Origin: Daphnia pulex
Lineage: Eukaryota; Arthropoda; Branchiopoda; Diplostraca; Daphniidae
Direction: 5' to 3'
Assembly: GCF_021134715.1 (NCBI RefSeq)
Contig: NC_060020.1
Location: 5,890,001-5,954,000 of the forward strand
DNA: 64,000 nt
Each line of letters begins with the position of its first letter. The stretch's first letter is position 1. Of the stretch, positions 13,501-27,137 are shown piece by piece. The notes below the pieces were generated by a model that did not search any database, was not told where the DNA came from, and saw only the letters and a program-made list of their open reading frames with translations. Both the position numbers and the translations under genes were made by a program.

Positions 13501-16500
13501 CCGGATGTCGTTCTTCAAGTTGGGAAATATCTGGCGGGAAACACGGAATGGGCTATTTAAAAATTTCAGAAAACCTCGCACACCTTTATTTTGGGTCCTG
13601 GAGGGCTGTTTGTGGTGGTTTCAGTCTTTAAGTAATTATCTGCAGGTTTCATGCAAATTTACACTTTTTTTCTTGATTTTTACTTGTTTGTAGTAGGGGG
13701 GCTCAGTGTAACTTGATGAATTATTTGATACTAAAACGGATGTCGAGCGCGGGGAAAAAATTGCTTTTAACGTTTTTTAAGCGAATTGGATGTAGGGGGG
13801 TCGATTTCTAACGAGGAGGTGCCGATGTCCCTCTTTATAAAAAAAATGTCTTGTTGCATTTTACTTGGAGTGTTTAGAGTTCAAATATTTCAAACGTGAT
13901 GGTTTACCCACAGAAAAAGTTGTGAGACCTGTACAAAAACATGCCTGATCTGAAGCCGTTCGACAAATGGGATTTTAAGTGAAACCTGACAGAGAAAAAA
14001 GAAAAACAGAGAGAGAAAACAGTTGCAGTCCACCACCTAGCTCACGAATAAACGTACTCCGTGACTACGTAACCTTTTATAATCGACGCCACCAAAAATG
14101 TCAACAAGGAAGAATAGAGATAAATTTTGTCCTACCTTTTATGCCTGGGAAATGCAGCCAGGCCTCAACAGTTGCTCCATCCATTCGTTGAAGAGTGTTA
14201 AATTACACCACCAGACGGGATATAGGGTAAAGGTGATCAGCCTCGTGAATACACCCACATTCAGATATGGGCGAGTACATGAAGACATTTAAAGAAATGT
14301 AAAAAGCGAGATCCATATAACTCGATTGCAAATGCATTTGATTGCAATCCAATAATGGGATGCTGTTTATCTAGATAAAAATAGAAAATGGGTTATGAAA
14401 AAATATTGACAGAATAATCAATCACGTTCAGGAAAAGTTGAAAATGAGACACTAGGTTAGGTAAACCCAAATTGTTAATGAATTGGAGAATGAAAGGTTT
14501 ACGTGTAATACACTGCATTTATGCAGGTAATGCAGCATCAAGATATCAAGTTGGTAGGTCAGTTAAAGTAAGTGAAATCATTACTCAGGCGATAATCCTG
14601 AGATTGTTGCTGATGACATGTTAAAAACTGAACAAGAAAAACTTGCATATTATGTGGTTATGATGGCTGGCTGATCAAATCTGCACATAAAGAAAAAGGT
14701 TATATAGTACAAACAAACAACCATGGATCCACAGGGTAATCATGTGATAAATGCTAGTCAGGAACTAACATTTCACTCATTTGGATCAGGTTTAACTCTT
14801 CAATAGCTCCCACATTCATTCTATTTGTATTCTTAGTGTTATTTACCTGCTAAACAGCATGGAGTATGACGATTATCAAAAACAAATAATTAATCTATAA
14901 GGCTGTAACAATATACATCTTGAACTTTGTCTCTGACTTTTTCGCGCTTTTTCGAAATTTTAGACGGATGCAGACGACACTTGTCCAATTTTCATGCTTA
15001 CATTATGCGATAATTACGATATCGATATAAATTAAATGATCAAAAATCAACCCCCCCCCCCCTCAAAATCCAAACCGATCAAAAACGATAAGGGAATGAG
15101 TTGAGGGAATAAATTTTAGTTTAAATGTAATACCATTTAGGGATATAATTCCCCGGTAAGACCTAAAAGAAAATCGATTCCTCAACTGCCCCCACCCCAA
15201 AAAATCGACCCCTTCCCACCACAAAAATCGCCAACAATGAACGCTCAACATATCCGCTGAACGGATCCGGCTAAGATATCATATTGATGTTTCTCAACAA
15301 ATTTTAATTAAACCCACACTGGACACACAAATAAAAATTTCCTTAAAACCTTCAGAAACCGAAAAGTGAAAACATTCTCAGCCGATTCTCAGGCAGGAGT
15401 CAGGAGTAGTCCATAATTTCTATCGATATCTTAGCGAGGCTAATTAGAATATTAGTGCCGTCTGCTTCGTTTCACAAATTCGACTTTCGAAAAAGACAAA
15501 GACAAAGTTCAAAATTACTTTTTGGGAAAATACTCGTGGGTGCAAGAAAATTAGCAAAACAAATAAAATTACAAAAATGCCGAAAAATGTGGTCGTTGCT
15601 CGTTGGGTCAACTCTGCTGGTCACGTCTCTTGATTTCGATAATTTTATGCATTCATAGGAATTAACGAACGATAACTGATGACGTTAGGTTTTCAGTAAA
15701 TGAACTTTATTCGAAGTCATATCACTTATCAGATTTGGCAATAAAATTAATTATACCCACTGTGACATACAGCAATCGCCCATCCCTATATTCTATTATT
15801 TTACCATCCAATGTTGTGAACAGCTTTGTTTTAATTCAGGGCTATGTCCTGTAAAATGTTTCAAGTACTCGGAAGAATGCATGAAGGAAAAAACGAACCA
15901 CAACCACCCCAACTTCTGTTCAGAAACCTGTATTCTTGGATGGTTTGGGTGGCATCGTTATGATTCCTCAAGAATATTCTGAGCCACGCTATTCCATGTA
16001 AAAAATAAAACAGATTGATATGTACCCGCCGCCTGAGATAAAAGCTATTGCAATACACAGACGTATTATGCAATCACTTGAGGAAATTTAAAAGATGATG
16101 GACAAATCAAATTATACAATTCTACGCAATACACTTGGATTGTCATTGCTCATTGGGTGAAACATTCAAAACTACTCAATTTATAAAGTAGCATTTGAAA
16201 TTTATGAAGTTGCATTTGAAAGATTTCCTTTAGACTCGTTTCTTCAGTTAGAATAATAAGTTTTCAAAAATGACGTAGTGCGGAGTAGGCCTACGATTCT
16301 TCCCGAGTCCTGATCTATGAACTGTTTTCTCGATTGATTCTGTCGATTCTGATTTGCAATTTGCTGAACTGTTTTGCTCGATAGTTCGATTGCATCTTTT
16401 TTTACTCAGTAAGAGTTCATGAAATAACTCATTTATAGAACGACTGTAAATGAGGCCCAGTTTTCTACCTTAAAACTTTGTCGGTGGGTAAATGAAATTC

Positions 16501-18151
16501 AACATTTTTAAATTTTAAATATTTCAAGCAAAGTGCAACTAGAAAATTTTATGGTCAAAGAGTCCTGCCGCCACAATTGGTCCTCCTCATTTTCCTGGCT
16601 ATTTAGTATTTACTACAAATGGCTTTCTCGTTATGACGTAAAGTAGCCAGGTTTAAGAAAAAATATATATATGTTTATTTGCTGAGATGGGAACTATTTT
16701 GACCGAGGTTTGAAATTTGTGCGCATATCGGAAGGGGGGAAGTAGAGAGGCGGATGGAATATTTAATGTTTTCCGCCATGTAGGTGTGTCCGCCTTTTCC
16801 CCGGAACAACTTCCCTTATTTATGAGCTTGGTATCGAAACTTATGGATATTGAGCCACGTAGTAGCTAGGAGGACTAATTTGTGCAGGAAGGCCCGGTCA
16901 CTAACTCGAACGGTATACAGTTGTTAATATTATGAAAATGAATTTTCAAAGTTATGCCACGTAGATCGGTGGGTTTGTGCTTTCGTGAATAACCAAAACG
17001 AAACAAATGCGCATACGGTAGCACAAACGCCGTCGCAGGTCAACATTCTGATGAAGATTCCCAGTTACTTTGTTGTTATCTTCATTGTCCTTTTGTTTTT
17101 CTTTTTCCTAATTATCACGACAGCGTGAATTACTGGACGCAAATAAGGCGGAGCTCACGGGGGCGTCTCTTCATTTCTTTTTTTACTCGACAAAGTTGAT
17201 GGAAATGAACGGCCCTATGGCTAGATGGCACTGAAATGGTGTATACAACATTCTCTCCGGAATAACGCCCCGGAGGCTTTTTTCCTTCTTTTCTTTCTCC
17301 TTTATATTATGAGTAACTTTCGACTCGATGGTATTATGCAGGCGATAACATACAAGCAGAGCCAGTTGTTTTGGATGTCGGTGCATCGGGAATTGTCATT
17401 TCGACCAGCACGCCGACCACTACTACTACAAGTGGAGTGAAACTGACATGGGAAATTTTGGGAAACCAGAAGTCAAATAAAAAACAAAACAAAAAAATCT
17501 CAAAAAAACTGGTTGAAAGCCCAAAGCTTTTGTTTTCAGTTTCTCCTTGGTGGACCCCATACAAGTCTATAGGGCCGTGTCCAATAGATTCCGACAGACG
17601 GTAAAGGGCTTGTTTCGTCTAGGTAAACTAGCTTCCGAACGGAAAGTCGGAAACGAAAGTGGTAGGACCAGGAAAGAAAACCCACCTGTCTCTAACTGGC
17701 CTGCAGCAGGCCGTTTCTCTCCTTCAAAAGAGCTGGTCCCGTTTTGACAGTCGAGCGCTGAGTGTGCGGTCGGTAGAAATATATTTTTTGAAAGATGAAA
17801 CGCTCCTTCGAGTCCGTCATGCTATACCGACACCCAAGTGGGGGATGTACAGTAAACATCCACACGGACGCGGATCAATAGGTGTCGGCTTTTCATCCAT
17901 CTCTCATCCGTCCAGTCCTACCAGCACTCAGCGTCAGCCGCTACAATTTCAGACACCAAGAGAGTGAAGAAGAAGAAGAGTTCCAAAAGTCCACAAAAGA
18001 GAATTTATTTGATGTACTATTATCCACGGCTGGATATGCTATACACACACACAATGTTGTGTGTGTAGATGCTCTCCGTAACGGCATCAACGGGCCGGAA
18101 CCGACTATAGCCCGCAAAAGAAGCGGACACGCATGACCCACGACTCGGCGT
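10592..18151. other. Intergenic region without recognised genes
   Basis: About 7.5 kb with no gene I can support. It has a TATAAATA at 12018-12025 with no assignable transcript, a 12-C run near 15051-15062, AT-rich DNA from 12.5 to 16.6 kb and CT-rich tracts elsewhere. A 36-codon frame at 13195-13305 is listed separately. CTCF-like motifs occur near 10884 and 17217. Regulatory DNA of the flanking genes is the likeliest content, but that is inference. Confidence 0.5.
13195..13305 (+). CDS. Short open frame of 36 codons, unknown
   Basis: ATG at 13195, TAA at 13303-13305. The peptide has a balanced, protein-like composition (starts MAPVDDPWDRMAIRYNDE) unlike the AT-rich DNA around it, which is why it is recorded. 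No splice partner, family or conserved motif is recognised. It could be a fragment of an old transposon gene or a chance frame. Confidence 0.15.
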   Translation: MAPVDDPWDRMAIRYNDEIVECIVKERGRYKITLEP

Positions 18152-18160
18152 CAGGGCTGG

Positions 18161-18200
<40 letters not shown>

Positions 18201-18314
18201 TGAGCGTTACCTCCTGCAGGAGTGTCGCTCGAATGTATTGTACAGTTTCATGGCAATATAGATACAACACATATGTACATTTCTTGTACCCGTGGCGCCA
18301 CTCAGGGCTGGCAT
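18152..18314 (-). mobile_element. Short poly(A)-tailed retroposon with 12-bp target duplication
   Basis: The direct repeat CAGGGCTGGCAT occurs at 18152-18163 and 18303-18314. Between the copies lies a 35-base T run (18163-18197) next to the left copy, followed by about 105 bp of unique sequence. Read on the minus strand this is a roughly 105-nt body with a 3' poly(A) tail inside a target-site duplication, the signature of LINE-machinery retroposition. The body carries no tRNA-like A/B boxes that I can see. It may be a SINE, a 5'-truncated LINE end, or a truncated processed transcript. The intact tail and duplication suggest a fairly recent insertion. Confidence 0.7.
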
Positions 18315-20918
18315 CGTTAGCCTACTATATATACTATATATAATGGACATGATGGACGAGCTATACGAGGTACTTACTACGGCATACAACAAAATGACGT
18401 TTGCTGTCGGCATTTTTATTTTTGTATCGCTTTTTTCCTTTTTTCGCCATTCACTTTGAAACGTCATGCGGGCAAACACCGCACCTAGGCCATCGGGGAG
18501 AAATAAATTGCTTGTCACCTTACAAGGCTATACGCAGGGGGTGGGAACCAAACGACAAACCAATAAAACAAGGCGGATGTAGCCATCGGCAATATAGACG
18601 CGTTTTGGGGGTCTGCAATGCGGATAATAATCACGCGAGAATAGTTTTTTTTTTTAGAATCTTGCGCGGGCAATTTTTTAAATTTCAAATCCGGTTTTCT
18701 TTCATTGCCTGTTTTTTATTTTTTTGGCGTCTGTTGTTGTCTCCAAATTGACATTATTTTCCGGAAGAAGGAAATCAAAGTAAATGAACAGGTCTGTTCA
18801 GTAACCTCGTCCTTCCAAGTTACACGAAAGAAAACCTTTATCGAATTGGAAATCGGTTTGATACTTCCGATCAGGGGTAGCAGCTAATTACTAATTGGGC
18901 AAAAAATAAGAGAGAATTTATTCCAGAATTTCAAGCTTTTAATAATATAATGAAACGCCACTTTTACCCTTGATTTAAGAATATAAAAGCCCTCTGGCCA
19001 AAATCCTTCGATCAAAGAGTCTTTGAATAGTTTTTTCTCATTAGAGGTTCTATTTTCTCACATGTTTTCTCTACGTCTTTTCATTTTTGAGCCTCACGCT
19101 ATGTGGTGTGCAGGTGGAACGCGGATGAAACTTGATGCGCCTCATATTCCTCTATAATTCGCTGATTATATTTCTTGGAGCGCCATTATATTCCCCCAAA
19201 TGCTGATAAGTTTTCGTGAAAGATCGCCAAAGATGCTTTCACATTTTCCGAACTACGACGAAAACAGATAAATTTTTTCCCTTTCACCAGAGTGACGGCG
19301 CTGTGGCCGTTAAGACTTTTGACCAACATGGTCTCAAAGTGAGAGAGAGAGAGATACTGTAGTATTCATAGATATGTACATACACAAATAAACTTCTTTT
19401 ATAGGAGACACATGGGCTGGTAACTCAAATGGTTTTGGCCAGCGCCCGACACAAGAGCTCTCTCTTTTTTCTCTCTCTCTCAAGCACGAGGACAACCGAC
19501 CAAGCCTGGGTTCGGCCAGCACACACACACGGACAGTGAAGAGAGTTCTGTTTTTTTTTCTTCCAATGAAAATTATATACAATACAAACGCGCCGAGGAA
19601 AAAAAAAGGAATAAACATTCTCCGCCAGAGGGGCATTACCTTTTTCGGCCGATTGGATACGAGAAGAAGTTGGATTTTTATACGAGTTGGCTGTTGGTTG
19701 GCCTTTTTGGTCTTAGTATTTTCTTTTTCGTGTTTCTCATCTTCACCTTATTTGGAGGAAAGAAGAAGAGCCCAGATTAAAATCACCGCTCCATCTATTC
19801 GAACCTTGGGAGCAGGGCCGGTCGACGTGGCAAATTTCTCAGGTGGATTTTGAACTTTGCACGCGGGACTCACGGCCCTCGGCTCGTGTGTAGACGCGCT
19901 TCTTGTTTGGATTGACTTTTGTTTTCCCCCTGTCGGTTGCCAAATAGTTTCGTGACCTTCCTGACCGCTAGACGACCTATTCAAATGAGACTCTTCTAAT
20001 AAAACGGAAAAGATGGCATCATTTTCCACGGTTCATTTCCATATTTGATTTCAATGGGCAATAAGGATGATTTCGGAATCGAGTTACCAACGGTACATCC
20101 CCCAACAACCAAATCTCTCCAATAAATTAGAAATCTTGGAAAAATTTAGGAAAAAGATCGCATCGGTTTCGAAAACAAAAAGCAAAATATGGGATCGAGC
20201 AGATCCAGTTTAGAAAACGAATCAAGTCAAGCGTTTCGCTACAAATTAAAAGAGTACGATTTGATTTGTCTCGTTTTCTCTTGTTCTTTATAGGCAAACA
20301 CACAACTATGGTACGCGTTTGATTTGAAGCAGCAGCAGCAGCAGTAGCCTCTCTCCTAAGCAGCACTAGCCAAACACCTCATAACCACGGATTCCTTACA
20401 AGCACATCGCGGATGGGAAAGGTATACAACACACCAAAAAAAAAAGAGAAAAGAGGGACGGACGGACGGAGGGAGGGAGAGAGAAAGGAAAAATAACACG
20501 GGGCTTGACTATACTATCAACAGACACAGTAGTTGAGCCAGCAACCCATGCTGCAGGTGTGTGTTGTCGCGGCGGTACCGGCCATCGAGCAGTCTCCAAC
20601 CAAACCTCATCATCATCGGTCGTTGTGGAAACGCGCGTTTCTCCTTAGCGCTTCTCAGCAGCAGCAGCAGCGGCATATCGATCAAGGTAGTACAAACACA
20701 CACGCCAATTGAGCTTTTCTCTATACTTGTTTGTTTATGTTTTGACGGCGGCTTCAACATCATTTTTCAATTTATTTTCAGCGTTTGTGAAATTCGGGCG
20801 ATGGAAACGTCGTTTCTCTTCCGCCAGTGATCAACTCAGTCGACTCTCAGAGACCCAAAAAAAGTTCCAACCAAATTTGTGTTAATTTATCAAAGAAGAA
20901 ATAACAAAGAACTTGACG
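18315..20918. other. Intergenic region and upstream region of the SDR gene
   Basis: No coding gene recognised. It holds GA and CA microsatellites, a TATAAAAG at about 18983, and purine-rich tracts near 20440-20490. The last few hundred bases should contain the SDR gene's promoter and leader, but no start site can be fixed by eye. Confidence 0.45.
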
Positions 20919-23900
20919 ATGGATACCGAATTGATTGCCGTTTGCGCTGTGCAAATCTTCGTCCTGGCTTTAGTGGTGATGGCCATCGTCGTCTACCTGC
21001 TTCGCAATTTGATGTGCCGATCGCGTCTCGACGTCGTCGGCCGGACTCTGGTCATCACGGGATGTGATTCCACTCTCGGCTTTGATTTGGCTCGACGCTA
21101 CGACCAGCTGGGCTTCCGAGTTTACGCTGGATTCGACAACACTGCCGGAGAAGCGGCCGTCCGTCTCCAAGCCGATGCTTCCAGTCGACTTCGCATCATT
21201 CCGCTCGATGTCACGTGCACGTCGTCGTTAGCAGCGGCGGCTAAGTTGGTCAAGGAACAGCTTCCACCATCAGAGAAAGGTCAGTCGTGTCAACGTATTT
21301 TCTTGTCTAGCTTTGACAATTTCTTGTTTTTCCTCTTTTTTTCTCGATTAGTATCTATATAAGCCTCAAGCTCTGCCTCAAGCGAGTCTCTAGTATAAAT
21401 ATTCATCGTATTTTTTCGGCACTTGAAAGGCTTGGCCTTATCACGTCCATTCCAAAATTGAAATATGGTTGACTTGCCCATATGCAAGACACTTTCAAAA
21501 AAGCTTTTCTTTTGTGCCAAAACTCTTTCCAAGACAAAGAATTGGAGTCGCCTCAATTCTGCCAGCCATAGTTTTATTTGAGTGAGAGCAGTACAGCAGA
21601 TAAGCCATCGAAGCACTTTTGGCTATAAAACACGCCCAAGAACAATTGTTGGTCAAGAGAATAACAAATTTTTTAATCTCTGAGCGCGTTAGTTGTATAG
21701 GTGCGGTTCATTAAGCACGAGGCTATGCGGGTCAGATTAAGCAAAAAATAAAGAATAAGAAATCAAAAGGCAAAAACAATTACCATACCTCATTGTGCCG
21801 ACATCACCGTGAGGGAAACCATCCCATCCCTACGGTGTTAATATCAAATGGCTATATCATGCTGCTGCTGCTGCACACACCCAAATTCTCAACTCGTTGG
21901 GTTAATCGCCGTTTCGGGCTGTTTTCTGATTCATGACGCTTTGATGGTTATATAGTCCATTACTATGCGCATTGATTCACGAATCAGAAACAAGCAGAGC
22001 AGGTCAGTCATCCGGCTTTGCTGTGGCCGTCTGGCTGATCAAATGTCAGAAAAAAGAACGAAACAAAATGCAAAGCGCGCACTATATAGCAGCAGCACAC
22101 CTTCGAGTTTTTTTAATAAAGGCCCCCCAGGTATAAAGTTGAAGGGCCATGCAAACATGTTCGGCGACTTGCGCAATCGACAGGAAACCTGTTCTAATGC
22201 GCAATCAGTGTGTGTGCGCCCCCGACAAGAAAACACCAAATATTCCTTGGCGTCCTTGCTTGCCATTGGTTGCCTAGTTTTTTTTTTCACGTTGGCTCGG
22301 CACTTGTTTTGATGGATCGACCGCAAACCAAGGTCGACTAGACGATTATCAGGGCGGAACTGTCCGCATTTGTGTTTTGTGAAGAGGATTTTCGTGGAAA
22401 AATACGACAATCCTTTGTGTGTGTTGTTCATTGATTGCCTTGAAAAAAGAAAAAGAATCAAAATTTTCATCTGCTGTGTTGGTGTGGAATCGGTTAGCCC
22501 TTGGTGGGTGTAAAGTAAACCTCGGTTATAGATAGAATTACGGTCACATCTAGTGTTCGATATGAAAAATGGAATATCAGTTGGCGCTATCACGTTCTAT
22601 TTAGAAACAATAATCTAGCGGGTATATAACGCCACAAGAAAAACAAAAAAAAAACGTTTGGGGACAATTGGCACGATTTGTTCTCATGGATTGAACCTGC
22701 TGCTGGCCGTGTTCGTGGCCACTTCGACCGTCTTTCCGTGATTACGGTCACAAAACTTGGATGATGACGACGATGGTCTAACTTCTAATATTTTCTCTCT
22801 ATTTTCTCTGATAGTCTTCAGACGTTTCGGACGTTAATTTCATTAGAAAATACCACCAGACTCTTTTTGTTTTACCACCATTATTATTCATACACAACTG
22901 TGTAGTAGTAGTAATCCTCGGTTTTGGTTATTAGACTTCATGTTGTTCCAATATTTTACAACCGATTCGGGAGGGAAAACATGAATGTTTTACTGCGTAA
23001 GAATTGCGTGGGCGCGCGCGCGAGCGCTGGCAGAGCCGGCCAGCTCGAGAGAGAGAGAAACATTCTTTTTTGTTCCCGCGTCCCAGTTCTCTTATGGGCA
23101 GTTCATTGCATCGGTTGTCTCTTCATATAAACGTGATGAGAACAAAAGGACCGAAGCAATTGGTACACGACGCTCTATAGACGCGACGCTCGTTCCTTTC
23201 TTTTATGCACTACGTAATTTCCCACGCGTTTTTTTTTAGAGAGAAAGATGTGCGTGTATTACAAACGTTCACCGGGCTGCACAACGTTCACCAATATCTA
23301 TGGAATGGTGTAAAATATCCAACATTAAAAAATTGTATACAATGCGCCGTGGCCATGGGCCAACCTTTTCTCTTGCTGCTGGTCCAAGGCAGTAGTAGGT
23401 ACCGCTGAGAATATAACATCACGTTTCTATCGGCAAAGGTGGAGCAATCCCGAAATTGCTACGGGCCGCGCTCTAATGTCGAACCGTTTGGATTTATGAC
23501 CGCTGTGGTTATTATATTCATATGTGTTTACTATTCTTGTGTGCAGTTAATCTGCTCTCCATTTTTCCATGTCCAGACTTTTTTAAGGGGGGAAAGTGCG
23601 GCTCAGGTCCTTAACAACCTTAAACTAGATGCGCAAATGGATTTAAACTAGACAAAATGAATTTCAAAGAAAAATGCTTTTTTAAACGAAGGAAACAGGT
23701 TTATTTAGACTTGTGTCAAGGCGAGAATGATGCGAATTAACGCGCATTCGATTCACAAATGTGGATCAAGTGACGGTGATTTTTCTTGGCTTTTCAGTCT
23801 AGACCTCTAGAGCACATTTCGAAATGCTAAAATGTGTATCAACCAAGGACATAACATACCACAATGACTAAGTTATTGTTGGTATATCTGGTGGCCGTTT

Positions 23901-26900
23901 ATCGACAATTCGATAACCATCCAATCGTATCAATACGGTGGCCCAATGGCCGGCACTGCAATAATAACTAAACCATAGAGGCCTCGTCTTACTTACTAAG
24001 TATTGAGAAATGATATGACCGTTGTTGGACCGCAACGCTATATGGTTTATACATAAATTTGTTGTTTTTTTTGTTTGTTCCCCCGACTATAACGTTATCG
24101 TTACCGAGATACCAGCGAAAAACCTTCAAAGATTGCGCCACCGATGTGTGTAGATTCGAGTTTTATTGGCCGAGTTTACGCGTAGAACAGTAAATAACAA
24201 CAGCAGCCGAAAATCGTATAAAAGCATTTGTGAACCGCCCTGAAACTAATTGGTAAATTTCTTGGTAAGAAAAAAGGGGGTAGCCAAAGTGATCGGTGCC
24301 AGCGGCAACGGTTTCCCATTGATTATAAGTGTACAGAGAAATGTTGCGCTATCCAATTGTTTATTTTCTCGCTTTAATGTTGTGAATGACTTCACTTGGA
24401 GAACAAATAAAGGCAACGAGTTAGCTACATTATAAGTCCAGTTAAAGCTATAATAGAGAAGCCATTTAGTTGCGTTAACGTGTTGTATATACAAGGATGA
24501 GTGAGGGTTGAGAGATGATGGATGACTTCCAGCTGGCCAAGTTATATCTACCGTTTCGTGTTGTTTTGTATAATGCCTAGCACCTAATGTGAGGGATGAA
24601 ATATTCAAAAGTTCTTCTTTCTTTCTTCTTTTTGCTTCCGGATAACGGCCGTCGAGGAGGAGGACGCACACGGACGCATTCCGCTTGCTTACTTAATTCT
24701 AAAAGAAAATTGTGATTAAGAGATTGCCGTTTCCATGTTCACCACAGAGAAACCTATGCAACAAGTGCGCATTTTGCGGTTAGCAGTTAGCATCATCCCC
24801 TATCTGGTGTGTGTGTGTGTAGATAGGAAACACAAGTTGCGCCGGACGAGAGGAAAGACGAGAAAGCTATACTCTATTCCAGCGGAATGAGTCAGGAGCG
24901 GTTGGGATACGTTTGTGAAACCCGTCGTTGGTTCTGCTCGAATCCACTCCAACGGCATTGCTGTGTGCGCTCTAGCATCCTCAATTAAATGAAACTTTTT
25001 TTTTGGGTGGAAATCTCGTGATTTTCTCACCAGAAAATAGACGCGCTCGTAATGCACCGACTAGCGCAACTCAGTGGTGGCTCTAACCATTTTTGAAAGA
25101 GAATATACTATCCCAAAAAATGTCGAAGCTATAGGAGAAAATCAAGTCGAAATAAGAAAGTTTTATTTCTTTTTTTGGGGGGGCGAAAACAATGCCAGTT
25201 ATTCCGTATGGATTTTCTATTTGCCCGTTGCACGCCATGCGTACTCTTCTTCTTGTTGTTGTCCGAGTTTTTCTTTTGAAGAAAATCTGGGCGTAGTATA
25301 TATTCCATGACGGAATTTGATTGTCCTGGACGGCTGCTGCTGATATTGTTGAAGCAATACAATATGCTGCAAGCTTCGTAGATAGACTTTCGGTGGGGGG
25401 TGATTTATCTGATGCCGCTTTTATAGCTTTGTGATGGAAATAGGAATAGAAAAGCGCATAATCCTTGGAGTGTAGACTTTTCAATGGCTGCATTCTCCCA
25501 CACGCTCAGTGAAAGTTGAATCGTTTTTTTGTTTCGGCCGAATGCGACCTCGTGACGGATATCTAGCCTATATGCGCTGCCTTTTACTGCTCCATTCGTG
25601 TGTGTGTGTGTATGGAAGCTAGGCAGCAAGTGCCAAACGAGAAAAGGTTCCCTAGAAAATGCCGACCGCACTCTCTTCGTCACTTGGCTTCATTATTTTT
25701 CTATCTCATAACGAAACCAGAGGGAAAATAATGATACGCCACGGTGGAATGAACAAAGGTGTATGATTTCGTTATTCATGAAGTTTGGAGAAACTCTCAC
25801 CTCAAAGTATCAAACAATACGTCAAGTCAACAACTGTCGTGTCGTATAGTCGTGTGAGACAACATCAGTCATGGATGAATGGGAACGATTAAAAGTAATT
25901 TAAGTCGGCGCTCTTTTGGCAAGTGCACCTATCAATCTATTCTCTACAATGACACTGAAGCAGCATTTATCGCGTGATGAGCTCTTAAACTACGTGTTAG
26001 CTGGAAATGAAAGAAATGAATAAAATCCTTAATTTGAAAATTGAAACTCTATAGTAGTGGAAGTTCTTACGTTTCTTTCGAGCACTTGCGTCGACGCAAT
26101 TCAACACCGTAGTTCTAAAAAGAGGCCAAGCATCAGCGTCAAATGACACGCGCATGAGAATTTCTATTCTAAAACTCAATTGTTCTTTGCACATTTCCGT
26201 GTGCAATTCGTTAGATAGCGAAGACTGTATATATACAACCATAATTATGTAATAAAACAATTCTTTCAGGTCTGTGGGCATTGATCAACGCGGCAACTTA
26301 CTGCGTCTGTGGAGAGCTGGAATGGCAAACACAGAAGCACTGCGAGCAACAATTTCGAGTCAACTACGTGGGTGTAGTGGATTCCATCCGCATATTCTTG
26401 CCGCTTCTCAAATCCGGCAAAGGTAAAAAATTATTCTAAACATTTTTCAAATGAATTTTTGGAATATTATTCACACACACCATATTCGGACAGGGCGTAT
26501 CATCAACGTGGGCAGTTTGGCAGGCGGACACAACGACCCGGAACCTGGTCTTTCTATTTATTCCGGCACCAAACATGCAGTTGAAGGTTTATCAGAAGCT
26601 TTAAGATTCGAGCTGGCGCGAGTTGGCGTCGACGTATCACTCATCCAACCTGATGGTTCGTTCCTCGACAGATGTCTGTTCGACCAGCACCACAAGTAAG
26701 AATTTAAAGAAATAATTTATGGATAGAATCAAGCAAAATTTGGAGGGACCCAATGTGGTGCTAACCATAACCATTTTCTTCCGTTTTATAGGAAGATGAA
26801 CGAAATGTGGAACGAAATGACCCCAGAACTGCGGTTGGCCAATCAGGAGATTTTTATTGCCTATCACGATCGTGTGGCCAAGTCCAAGTCGGAGGAGCTC

Positions 26901-27137
26901 GAGATGGACGAATTGGAGAACGCCACGAGAGCTCAAGCCCCCACCATACCTGTTTACCTGCGCCGATGTTTCGACGACGCCCTGATGACGAAATCGCCAT
27001 CTGATGTTTACGTTGCCGTGCCCGGCTGTGCAACTCGTTTCCGCATCAGCCTCTTGTTTTGCATACCATCCGGATTGAGGCAGTATATTGTACAACGAAA
27101 GTACAAGCACAACATCGCCAACATTCTGAAAGTGTAG
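20919..27137 (+). CDS. Membrane-anchored short-chain dehydrogenase/reductase, SDR9C type
   Basis: Exons 20919-21279, 26270-26422, 26494-26695 and 26792-27137 join in frame to 353 residues. A hydrophobic anchor spans residues 6-28. The cofactor motif TGCDSTLG is at 47-54, and the catalytic set reads N152, S179, Y194 and K198 (YSGTK). This architecture fits the SDR9C group: retinol/17-beta-hydroxysteroid dehydrogenases, BDH1, and the insect proteins CG8888 and shroud. These use NAD(P) to oxidise or reduce steroids, retinoids or hydroxy-acids, usually at the ER membrane. The substrate cannot be read from sequence. Oddities: the structural NNAG motif is replaced by INAATY (126-131), and S179 to Y194 is slightly longer than the usual spacing. 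The start is the ATG before the anchor; an in-frame TTG lies two codons upstream. Confidence 0.88.
21280..26269 (+). other. First intron of the SDR gene (5 kb)
   Basis: GT donor (AAAG|GTCAGT) at 21280 and acceptor TTCTTTCAG ending at 26269. At 5 kb it is far longer than the other introns of this gene (71 and 96 bp). It contains CA/GT microsatellites, a GC-alternating tract near 23011 and no convincing open frame. It may carry regulatory sequence. Confidence 0.75.

Noticed and set aside
22039-22593. 184-codon minus-strand frame in the SDR intron
   Set aside because: No recognisable motif, biased composition and no splice partners; no support as a gene.
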